Assembly: GCA_037447655.1 (NCBI GenBank)
Contig: JBBHKE010000119.1
Location: 1 to 35,539, forward strand
Reading direction: 5' to 3'
Source of the DNA: Zygnema cylindricum
Lineage: Eukaryota; Streptophyta; Zygnematophyceae; Zygnematales; Zygnemataceae
DNA length: 35,539 bases
Every line of letters starts with the position of its first letter. The first letter of the stretch is position 1. A program made the position numbers and the translations under genes. The notes under the pieces were generated by a model. The model was not told the DNA's origin. It worked only from the letters and a program-made list of their open reading frames with translations, and ran no database searches. Positions 20,674 to 30,568 of the stretch are shown piece by piece.

Positions 20674-21008
20674 CAAAGAAGAAATCAAGAAGTTCGCCTA
20701 CATCGTGACGTTATGCAAAGATACGCCCAGTTTCGCTCGTAAGATGCGCCTGGTAACCCGAGTGAACAAAAATAATATCGTATTATTTCGTACGCTTTTC
20801 TTAGTAATGTTGTGCTTGTAACCGATAGCGTGATAAACAAGGATTTGTTGAGTTCAGTAAGATCGATATCCAGTTATGTCGCTTGGTATTTAAAGCGACC
20901 TAACCTCGCTTGGGGCTTTAGGCCTCGTATAATTTTTTACTTTATCGATGCGTTGATGTTGCGAAGGATGTGCAGGGCTGCAGGCTATACTGTGGATAAC
21001 TGTAGTTG
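20674..21008. other. No gene seen between the inverted repeat and the tRNA-like sequence
   Basis: No recognisable motif or coding frame. On the minus strand, which is downstream of the tRNA-like gene, there is no T-run of four or more close by to act as a Pol III terminator. Confidence 0.4.
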
Positions 21009-21081
21009 CACCCTCGATGGGACTCGGACCCACAATCCTCTGATTAGAAGTCAGATGCCTTATCCATTAGGCCACGAGAGT
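21009..21081 (-). tRNA. tRNA-Arg (anticodon TCT) or tRNA-like relic
   Basis: The minus strand folds as a 73-nt cloverleaf. Acceptor ACTCTCG pairs with CGAGGGT (one G-T pair). The D-arm is GGCCTAATGGATAAGGC. Anticodon stem TCTGA/TCAGA encloses the loop CTTCTAA with anticodon TCT, and T-stem GTGGG pairs with CCCAT. The A box (TGGCCTAATGG) is standard. The B box reads GGTCCGAGTCC, with C where the near-universal T55 is expected, and no T-run terminator follows nearby. The structure is convincing; activity is uncertain. The plus-strand frame 20812-21087 ending in T-H-N-P-L-I-R-S-Q-M-P is its antisense shadow. Confidence 0.75.
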
Positions 21082-21205
21082 CGATAGGTCCGGCAATAAT
21101 TTTTAAATATATAAAAACTTTAGCGCCTCCTCTTTGGAGTTTGGAGGATTATCGGCAAAAAGTTCCTTATGATTCGCCTTTATTAGAAACAAGGTGTCAA
21201 ATAGG

Positions 21206-22156
21206 TAGTGTTGTGTATCGGTAAGGATTTGTCTATAACGGATATGGACCTTTTTTCGGGTAACCGATAATCTATATATTGGTACGATATATCGTTATCG
21301 GTGTTATCGCCAATAAATAACCGATATTTTTCGGTATTTATCAGCGATAAAACCGATATCAATAACTATTGGCGATATATGTACGAACCGTACGGATAAT
21401 TGTACGGCCAGTACACTCAAGTGTACGACATATTCCCCGAACGCGCCCTACTCGCAACCATATCTACTGACGGTTATACCAATCAGATCACTGTATTGTA
21501 CAATTGTACAAACACAAAAAGTAAAGTAGTCGCCATGAGGTATGCACGGTTTTGGTACGGATTCAGTAAGCACGATGTACCTTTCACATCCGACGCCATG
21601 GCTTTGTCCCTTTCTTCTTTGGGATCCATTAGACACCTGCCATGTGTCAATTTGTCAGCTTTTTTGGCATAAGCTGCCAAAAGAGCCATTCCGGGATGCC
21701 GGCGCTCATGCTCGCCGTCCGCTCATACATTCTCATTCCAAGTCGTCCGTTAGTTAAGGCGGCGCGCAGAATGTTATTTTGCGTCCATTGTACTTTGTGT
21801 CCGCCATCCTTTTATTGTTCCAAGTTCACCAGTTTGTCGGAACAATGCGTACGCTGCCGTAAAATCGCTGTTCAGTTAACCGGCCAGCGTTTGTGTGCTG
21901 CGCTGCCCGTAATAAATCGCAGTTAAACAAAAACAGAACAGGTTCTTATACGTGGCATGCCACGCTATATAAAGTCAAGAATATAATACAGTATGTTATA
22001 AAGTACTATTGTATTCATACTATATTTTTTTAAGTTATCGCCAATATAGAAATTGTTGGTCTCTGGCCGATATATCGAGACCTCTGACCGTTTGATAACC
22101 GATAACTATCGATATCGGTGTCATCGCGATAATTTTTTTACCGATACACAACACCA
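21206..22156. mobile_element. hAT-type nonautonomous element (MITE), 951 bp, with 8-bp target duplication
   Basis: CAAATAGG at 21198-21205 is repeated exactly at 22157-22164. The element starts TAGTGTTGTGTATCGGTAA and ends with the complement of TGGTGTTGTGTATCGGTAA, one mismatch in 19 bases. An 8-bp duplication and T/CAGTGTTG-like termini fit the hAT superfamily. Both subterminal zones are packed with ATCGGT/ACCGATA and CGATATCG words, the sort of clustered sites hAT transposases bind. There is no transposase; internal frames are short. Confidence 0.85.
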
Positions 22157-22443
22157 CAAATAGGCGTAGTCGCTTAAGCGTTTTTATAACTCAATATACA
22201 CCGTCAATTTTTACTCGACTTAACAACACTATTTGTGCGTGCTAAATTACGACTCCTTAATCTAAATAAATAATACTATCTATTTTTTGATACTAATCTA
22301 GGAACATTTTAATTACGGTCAAGTTCTATCGAACGAATCGTGAGGTTGTTTACAGAATTACAGACCTCTCCGTACTATGTTGTACCACTTATTTTGTTTC
22401 TACGCGCGAACAGCATTACAGAGAATCTTGTCATTGTCAATGT

Positions 22444-23205
22444 TAGTGTTATGTATCGGTACAAAAATTATCGCGATAACACCGATACCGATAGTTATCG
22501 GTTATCGAACGGTTAGCGGTCCCGATATATTTGTACTTTTTGTACTCTCTGTCCGGAATGCTTTCTGTCCGGTAAACTGAACGGTAAATTTACGAGAAAT
22601 GTACGGTTTTTTACGGGAAATGTACGGAATTTGAAGAAACAATACGTTGCACTTTGTAGCACTTTTTGGGCGGTTAACTGAACATAAATTTTACGGGAAC
22701 GTACGAAATTGTACGGATAAACTGATTATCATGGAACGGTAAAAGGACGGCGGACACAAAGTACAACGGATGCAAAATAACATTATACGCGCCGTCGAAA
22801 TCGAACGGACGAGATTCAATGAGAAAATACGAGCGGACGGTCAGTGTGAGCGTCGGCATCTCGGAATGGCTTTTTTGGCGGCTTTTGCCAAAAAAGCCAA
22901 CGGATTGACATGTGGCAGGTTTCCAGTGGATCCCAAAAAATAAAGGGACAAAGCCACGATGTCGGATGTGAAAGGTACATCGTTTTAAGTGGAGCCGTAC
23001 TAAAGACGTACACATCTTATGTCGGCTACTGTACTTTCGGCTTGTACAAATGATATGATTCGTAGGTACCTCAAGGGTTGTGAGTAGGGCTCGTCGGGGG
23101 AATAAGATGTACAGTTGAGTGTACATGCCGTACATTTATCTGTACGGCTCGTACAGTTATCGCCGATAGTTATCGTTATCGGCATTATCGATATCGAAAT
23201 GGAGA
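22444..23205. mobile_element. Second hAT-like element, inverted relative to the first, one end missing
   Basis: It starts TAGTGTTATGTATCGGTAC, then runs as a diverged reverse complement of the right part of 21206-22156. Shared blocks include 'aaaaggacggcggacacaaa' with 'gtacaacggatgcaaaataa', and 'gggacaaagccacgatgtcg'. The expected far terminus is not present; similarity fades at 'cgatatcgaaatgg' near 23205. No matching 8-bp duplication was found. The minus-strand frame 22674-23135 is a chance frame within it. Confidence 0.65.
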
Positions 23206-23580
23206 ATGGAAGTAACAAAACTTTTAATACATGAGCGTCTTCTAACACTTGAAAATTTGAAAGCTCCAAAAAAAGTTTAAGGTCAAGCGTTCAAGAAATT
23301 GAATCTGGGGAAGAGAAAGGGGACGAAAAAATTGTATGAAAAAGTTCTCAGATTACGATTGGGAAAAAATTGGGGGTGTAACTTATGATAAAAAAAAGGA
23401 TATGTATCAAATTCGCATTAGTTCAATTCGGTTGCGAAAGAGACTGCTTTTTCTTTTATAACAACCGCTTACCAATAACTTAAATGACCACCTTAAATCT
23501 TAGGTCGAGGCGAGGTCGCCCGATTGCGAGACAAGTAGAAACAGTCGCGGGAAAAATAATTTAAATCGGTGGTTGTTAAT
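23206..23580. other. No feature recognised
   Basis: AT-rich sequence without recognisable motifs or meaningful open frames, lying between the truncated hAT-like element and the copia RT remnant. Confidence 0.4.
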
Positions 23581-23599
23581 CGTACATTTGAGGAAATTT

Positions 23600-24900
23600 A
23601 ATTATCCAAAAAAAACAAGGCGATTGATGTGAAATGGGTCTTTAAGACCAAAACTACCGCCTCACGAGAGGTCATAAAATATAAGACAGGGTTGTTTGTA
23701 AATAATCTAACTAAAATAACGCCTTTATTATAATGAGACATTTCCTGGCATGATGAAATCAGACTCGTTGGGAATGATTATCGCCCTTGCGGCATTGGGG
23801 AAGAAACTTGTCCACTGAATAGACGTTGAAATTACGTTTTTAAACAAAGAATCGGAGGAGGAGGTGCATGTGAAAGTCAGAGGTGTATTAATTTTGCTTG
23901 AAAGAAAAATATGGCGTATTCGTAAGTAGCTTTATGGATTGAAGGAGAGGCCACGCACGTGGTACTTGCGTTTTCATTAAGTAATTTTTGGTGTTTAGTT
24001 TTGTGTGGACTACGTAGGATATTGTAGTGTACGTACAAGCTAAAGGAGTTGACAAATTATACTTTCGTTGTACGTGGATGATTTATTGACGACGTACGTC
24101 TGCTTTAAGCGCATTAATGAGTTAGAGTACTAGCTTGGAATACAATTCAAGGTAATAAATTTGTGGCGAAGTACGTTGTATTTTGGGAGGTAAAGTGATT
24201 CACGACAAATAGAGGAATCATCTTTGGCAAAATACATCATATTTTGTAGTGTTATGCATCAAAAGGCTTTTGTCGATATTCGATGTGTACTGTTTTTAAA
24301 ACTATTGATGATCGATATATCATCCAGGAAAATCGAGAAGGCTAATATCGCTATGATAATGTGATATATCTTGATAAGATACTAGGTAAAAAACTATCGC
24401 AATACCTTAAGAGGTCGGGCTGCTACAAAAACATCAAAATTCCAGAAGAGCGGGGGTATGTTCTATTTATTTTTCCATACATTATGTACGAACAACAGTT
24501 ATACGAACCCCCACTTCCCACCAGATACAATGCGGTGTTTTTTTTTGTCTTTGTGCGATATATTGGACCCTCCAACTGTTCGGTATTTGACATATCAAAT
24601 ATTGAATATATCGCTAGAAGGAACTTGCCGATACATGAGATTAATAGTTTTGCAATTGAGGTTATTTTGGATGAAGAAGGGAATAACAAATTAAGTCAAT
24701 CGCAATAGCGCAAAAAGAGTTTGGAGCGTTTTTCCATGATTGAAGTGAACTTGCTTTCTACACCATTGGACGATAATTTAATAAGTATTTAAAGTTGGGA
24801 AGTATACTAGTTCATTACCATATGAGTAGGCCATTGTATGACTCATGTATTTGAGCGCTGGTACGTTGCTTGACATGTCGACGACGGTTTTCGTCGTTAA
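23600..24900 (+). pseudogene. Degraded Ty1/copia reverse transcriptase, interrupted
   Basis: Across shifting frames the + strand still spells copia RT landmarks in order. These are K-W-V-F-K-T-K (about 23632), I-D-V-E-I-T-F-L-N (about 23820), L-Y-G-L-K-E-R-P-R-T-W-Y (about 23930), Y-V-D-D-L-L-T-T (24071-24094) and, after a gap, E-R-F-S-M-I-E...L-S-T-P-L-D-D (about 24720-24770). Stops and frameshifts are many. Between about 24247 and 24690 there is unrelated sequence beginning 'tagtgttatgcatc', probably another insertion. The fragment is oriented opposite to the element at 14515-19962 and is much older. Confidence 0.7.
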
Positions 24901-25299
24901 CTGATTTTGTAAAGCACTTAAGAAGGTGTCCAAGGAGGCGATTAAGCGAATCGGTTTTATCTTGTTAATACGAATGACTTGGGATTCGTGTTTCCATAAA
25001 TATCAAAATAAGGAGTTTTGATTATCAAACCCGTGATGGTTAAACCACCAAAGCACAAAACATGATTGAAAGTAGAATTCTTCACTGCCAATAAAGGTTA
25101 CAAATAAAAAACTCGAAAGTACGAATAGAAATTACAAAATTTAACCAACATTTGAAACATGATGTCGATAGCAAAAAAAACAAATACAATAACCAAAACC
25201 AAACCACAAGAGCACTTAAAACCACGCTATACACAAACTCCAAATGACAAGATGGGTAGTCGACCCAAAACTTAAAACCAATCCACACTAAAGGTCGGA

Positions 25300-25590
25300 A
25301 CAACAAATACCATCAATGTGCAACATGCGGCTCGGAGGTAAATCTATCAATCCACAATCGTCATTCACCATAGTGCTTTGTCGGATGAAGGTTGATGCTT
25401 GAAAACGTTGAAGGGTGACAGACACGTGTTTGCCTAAAAAAGCTGACATGAGGGTTGGGGAAGAGCAACTAGGTCCTCCAATAACGACAAATGGTCGAGC
25501 GCAATCACGTAGGAAATTGTCGAACGAAGAGTTGAAGGTCCCAAATATCCCCAAAGCAAATGGTTTGAAGTTTTCAGCTGAGTCACAGTG
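25300..25590 (-). pseudogene. Remnant of the LINE C-terminal coding region
   Basis: The minus-strand frame contains F-A-L-G-I-F-G...D-N-F-L-R-D-C-A-R-P-F and V-S-V-T-L-Q-R-F-Q-A-S-T-F-I-R. The 9652-11673 product has V-E-I-F-G...D-E-F-L-R-T-C-A-R-R-A-F and L-S-V-A-L-Q-R-V-Q-A-S-I-L-L-R in the same order and spacing. Only the last part of the protein remains, as expected for an extreme 5' truncation. Sequence down to about 25085 may be its 3' UTR. Confidence 0.65.
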
Positions 25591-25637
25591 AGCATCATTG
25601 CATACTTTTAGAGGCCTCAATATGAGGCGTAACACTA

Positions 25638-25854
25638 CACCACTAATCGTTATGAGTGTTAGTGTTTTATTCGCCACTTAAAAAATATTTTCTTCGTCTA
25701 CACTTGTCGAATTGTCAATCCGATGGTTGTTATTGGAAGGGAAGATTCTCACCTTCCTATTGGTGGTCTTCGATATACAATCCGACATGTGTGCTTGAAG
25801 AAAATATTTATTAAGTGGTGAAAAAAACTTTAACACTAATAACGATTAGCGGTG
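25638..25854. mobile_element. Short TA-flanked MITE (217 bp) with long inverted arms
   Basis: It starts 'caccactaatcgttatgagt' after TA (25636-25637) and ends 'actaataacgattagcggtg' before TA (25855-25856). Similarity between the arms continues inward about 70 bp ('ttcgccacttaaaaaatatttt' against the complement of 'aaaatatttattaagtggtg'), so it could fold as a hairpin. It is a further member of the local CACCG/CGGTG family, inserted beside the LINE remnant. Confidence 0.75.
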
Positions 25855-26200
25855 TAGCATGCAATGCCGCACTCAGTCCGATATATCGCTCAGGAAACTG
25901 CTAATTTGTTATTGCCGATAACTTTTTTTGTAATTCTATGTATCCGATTTGTATCGTACTGTAATTGTAGGCATGTCCTGCGATAGAAAGTACAGTGTAG
26001 CTTCCAAATCGTCACATTTGACGTCCTTTTTCGCTATACGCGACAAAAATCAGATTTTCCACTTTCCGAGCAAGCTCTTCCTGTAGAGGAAACTTCGCGT
26101 ATGCTTCTTTCGCGTCATTTCTGACGCACCGGCAGCCAATATCTGACGCTTCGGAATCCCCCGTCAAGTTTCGTCCTTTCTGACTCAAACGATCTCCCTC

Positions 26201-26206
26201 CACGTG
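26201..26206. promoter_or_regulatory. G-box CACGTG upstream of ABCG
   Basis: The palindromic core CACGTG, within 'ctccacgtgtcg', lies 211 bases before the ATG and is kept in the inverted copy (20386-20391). In plants such sites bind bZIP and bHLH factors; here binding is inferred from sequence alone. Confidence 0.35.
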
Positions 26207-26268
26207 TCGTTTCACCACGCTGCACCTTTTTGTCGGTTAGCTAGGGAAGCTAAAATAGGGCTTCCTCG

Positions 26269-26276
26269 TATAAAAG
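26269..26276 (+). promoter_or_regulatory. Candidate TATA box of the ABCG gene
   Basis: TATAAAAG lies 143 bases before the ATG at 26412, which would give a leader of roughly 110 bases. The same element is present in the inverted copy near 20320, so the duplicate may still have a core promoter firing leftward into the copia LTR. Confidence 0.5.
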
Positions 26277-26411
26277 AGGCCCACGTTTCCCTTTTCTTGC
26301 GATCGAAAAGCTTCCCGCTTTTACTTTCCGGCGATGCGACTTTAACTCAAAAGTTTTGTTTCTTCTGTACCTTTTCCAGCCTGCCCGACCTTTCCTCCTC
26401 TCGTCCGTACA

Positions 26412-29400
26412 ATGGCGGACTCAGAAAACGGAAAAAACGGAAACTTATTCGGGAAATCGAATATTCTAGCGGGGGAAGGCGAAGATAACATTTCCGCACG
26501 TGTCTGTGACGAATGTCACGTTATGATTCCCGGAAGGAGTTTGCATTCTCTGTCGAAAGTGGATGGGGAGGAGGACGTTTGGAGTCAAACCCAAGTTCTT
26601 AAATTTCGAAATCTGGGATATAGTGTGGCGAGGGGGAGAGGAGACAAAAAACAAAATGTGAAAATTTTGGAAAATGTGAACGGGGAAGCGCGATCCAAAG
26701 AGCTTATGGGGGTGTTGGGACCAAGTGGGGCAGGTGGGATTCTGCGATTTTGTAACTTAATTACTTTATCATTTCGTAATTTTACTGTTTTATAATTTCA
26801 TAGTTTTGTTTGTTTGTTTGTTAAGCTATTTAATTTTTGGGAAGGAAATTTGCAGGAATGAATGGTGCGACGTTACGTTTAGTACGGAAATGAGAATAGG
26901 AGTCTAAACTGGGAATGTAACGAAAAAATGAATCTTTAGGAATGTTTTTTCGGGTTAGTGATTCGTAATGTGGTCATTTTATTTTTTTGTTCGGTCAAAA
27001 TTTCAAGTTTGGATGTCTAATATTCAATTATTGATAGTTTGGTGCTTAAAGTTAGATGGCGAATGCTTATTGTTTTATACTGTTTGATTTTTTTGAACAT
27101 AGGTTTGATGTGGTTGACATCTGTTTGTAACTTTTACTGTTTCCATGTGCAAATATTCAGCATTGAATGTTTATCACTTCATGTTGGAGGTTTATAATTT
27201 TTAATTTTTAACATCGGAATGTCCAGTTCCCGGATGCCAATTTCTGGATAGCACCTAAAATTCAATCGACCGCATAGAAACGATTTTCAAATATCTTGTA
27301 ATTCAAAAGGAATAATTGAGAAACAAAAAAAAAAGATTTGAGTTGTCTCCTTTTTCTGTTTCCATGGCTTTGCAGGCAAATCCACATTCCTGGATGCTGT
27401 GGCTGGCCACATACGACAAGATGCTCTGGAGGGTTCCGTTCTGCTCAACGGAATCAGTACAGGGAACCGTTTGCGGCGAATGTCCGCTTATGTGCAGCAG
27501 GTAACAAAAACTATAAAACAAAACCTACAAAACAAAAACTAAAGGAATACCATCATGCTTTATTTGGTAGTTGGTTTCACTATTTGCCGATTCTTTTTAC
27601 TGGATTGGGAGTAAAAAATATTCCCGGCCAAAATGCAAAGGTCGGAAAACGCACACTTTTTCTTTCTGAATTTAACCAATGACATGGTTTTTTTCTATTT
27701 AATACTGACATTTGTTATTCTTATTGTTGTTATATTATTACTATTATTATTGTTATTATATTACTAAGCAAGGATTTTCCCAGCAGGTATATATCACCTC
27801 AATTCTGGTCAAAAGACTAAATACCCTCGTTAATGCGGTTTTTTTTTTGTTATTTTCTCGAACAGGATGACCAACTTTTTCCGATGCTGACCGTCCGTGA
27901 AACTTTTCTATTCGCTGCGGCCGTTCGCCTCCCTTCGTCCGTATCTGCGGCGGAAAGGAGGACACGTGTCGACGAACTACTGCAGCAGCTCGGATTGGAA
28001 AAGGCGGCAGAAACAGTCGTGGGAGATGCCGGCACTCGAGGAGTTTCCGGTGGGGAGAGACGACGAGTTTCCATCGGGGTATGTCAGAAGAAAATAAATG
28101 TGCTACGGTTCCTCTCTCTCTCTCTCGCCCTCTCTCTCCCCCTCTCTCTCTCCCTCTCTCTTTCCCTCTTCCTGCCTCGCAGGCAGTCGATACTTCTTCA
28201 TGGCCACCATGAAATATTTTCTTAATGTCAACCTGAATCCGTACAATCCAAGTTAGTTACCAGCTTATCCACAGTCACACCATAAATAACAGTTATTCCA
28301 TCTCTCTCTCTCTCTCTCCCCCTCTCTCTCTGCCTCCCTCTCCTCTCCCTCTCCTTTCAGATCGACATCATCCACGACCCGGCAATTTTGTTTTTGGACG
28401 AGCCTACTTCCGGATTGGACGCCTCCTCCGCATTTAATGTGATGGAATACCTCCAAAAAATCGCCCGGGCGGGCAGTCTTGTCTTATGCACAATTCACCA
28501 ACCGTCCTTTCGGATTCTGGACCTTATGGACAAATTGCTGGTGTTTTACCAAGGCCAAGTAAGAAATCTCCTCCCCCACTTTGTATCCCTCGCCTTCTCC
28601 CTCTTTCTCTCCCTCTCTTTCTCCCCCTTCCTCTCTGTCTCCTTCTCTATCTCCGTCGTTCTCTCTCCTTTCCTTCTCCTTCTTCCTCTCACTCCCTTCT
28701 CCCTGTTTATTCACGTTTGAGAGTGTAAATTCGGTTTCAAATGCACTCAGATTTTTGTTTATATATATATATTAATATTTTTTTGTTTTCTCTTTTTCAG
28801 GTTGTTTATCTTGGTCCTGTGCAAACCCTTCCTGAACGGTTACATGAAGCCGGAGTCTCCGTTCCGTTACACGCAAATAGTGCAGAAGTAATCATGGATA
28901 TTTTGTACGATAACCGAAACAACTCAAAAATCGAAGAAATTTTGGTTACCGAAGGAGATCCCGAAACCGGAAAATGTACAGAAAATGGGAAAAGTGCGTC
29001 ACAATCAGCGATAAAAAAACTCATAGAACTTCACAAACAGAATTGGGTTTTTTCAGAAACCTCGGAAGTTATAAGCTCTTCTGACCCCAAAAATGAGTTA
29101 AAAATGATGAATGAAAATGAGAGTTTGGACGGAGAAGAACCGAAATACGCCGCCAATTTTTTAACGGAATTATGGTGGCTTATGTGGAGAGCCGGTATTA
29201 ACATTCGGAGAACTCCTTCTCTTTTTATCGTACGAATCGTAAACGTTATTGTAACGAGTATTTTATTATCTTCCCTGTTTTGGAAACCCAATGAAGGGCT
29301 TCAGGTAGTAGATCCCCACCTGAAATTAATGTGGACTTTGGTATGTTTGTAATAAATACAGATTTTAATGGGTTACCGTATTCAGTGTGGATTTTAGGTT

Positions 29401-30518
29401 TTTTTTGAAGGTTTGGTTGGTTTATTTGATTGCAAAAATAATAAATGCATATCCACACTGTTTTGTGTGAGATTGCTTTCCACACGTTTTTTTACTAGAA
29501 ATTATTTTGACGCTCTTTTTTTTCTTTTTCTTTCTCTCCCTCTCTTTCTCTCTCTTTCCCTCTCTCTCTCTCTCCCTTTATTTTATTTCTCTTCCCACCT
29601 AGAAATCTATTGAATAACCTCAGTTCAAAGATAGAATGGAACTTTTTATTAATTTTTTTTCAATTTCTTTTGACTTCTTGCAGTTAAACAATTTTATAGG
29701 CAAATTCCTTTCTCAACTGCTCTCTAGGTAATTTAAGAGATGACAAATTGTAATATTTTTTTTTTTATAGTTTTCCTATTATTTATTGGTTTCTCTTTTC
29801 TTTTGTACAGGGCGCACAAAATTTGGTCTCTTTTGTCGTTTTTACCATTTGTTTGGTTTATTTTACTTCCAATGATGCTCTCGCCGAATTCATTCAAGAG
29901 AGATTCATTTTTATTCGAGAGAGCAGGTAACTATTAATGATCTTTCTTTTAATCATTATTGGTGTTGGTTTTTGTTTAGTAAGTTTTAAAGCTTTTATCT
30001 AGCGTGGACTCAATTTTGTTTGCTGGTATTTAGTGTGGATTCTATTTTTTTCTTTCCATTATTAGTGTAAGTTCTGTTTCTATTATTTTATGCTTAAATT
30101 GCAATAAGCCCTCCAGTCAATAACAAAACAAGTTTCTGACATTCCAAAAATCTGACGCGTGGCGACTATTTGCAGCCATTATGCGTACCGCTGTTCGTCT
30201 TATGTGCTCGCGCACATGCTCATTTTTGTCCCTTTCTTGGCTCTTTTTGCGGTGATTTTTACCATTATGTGTTGGTGGAGTGTGGGCTTATTCGGAGGTC
30301 CGGGAGATTTCTTCTTCTTTGTTTTTGTCCTTTTCTGCGCCTTCTTTACGGCGAATTCATTCGTCAGTTTCCTCAGGTAAATTTTTTTTGTTGAAAGTCT
30401 CGAATTCCCATTTATTTTTCTGCTGCGACATGTTGTCCCGAATGAGAAAATAAAAGTTGTTTACGATGTTTTGATTCGCACTTCATTCCATTCCATTCCA
30501 TCTTCCATTCCATTCCAT

Positions 30519-30568
<50 letters not shown>

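Larger units (their letters stand above)
25919..26627. repeat. Inverted repeat arm 2 (ABCG promoter and most of exon 1)
   Basis: Partner of 19963-20673 in opposite orientation, 5.2 kb apart. It begins in 'taactttttttgtaattct' and covers the presumed promoter, leader and first 216 coding bases of the ABCG gene. Because the gene continues normally past 26627, this arm is the source copy. Confidence 0.85.

Noticed and set aside
20812-21087. 91-codon plus-strand frame ending D-G-T-R-T-H-N-P-L-I-R-S-Q-M-P
   Set aside because: Its conserved end is exactly the antisense of the tRNA-Arg-like sequence, a common source of false proteins.
22674-23135. 153-codon minus-strand frame, similar to the frame at 21400-21672
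   Set aside because: The similarity follows from the shared hAT-like element sequence. There is no transposase motif and the frames are not equally open.
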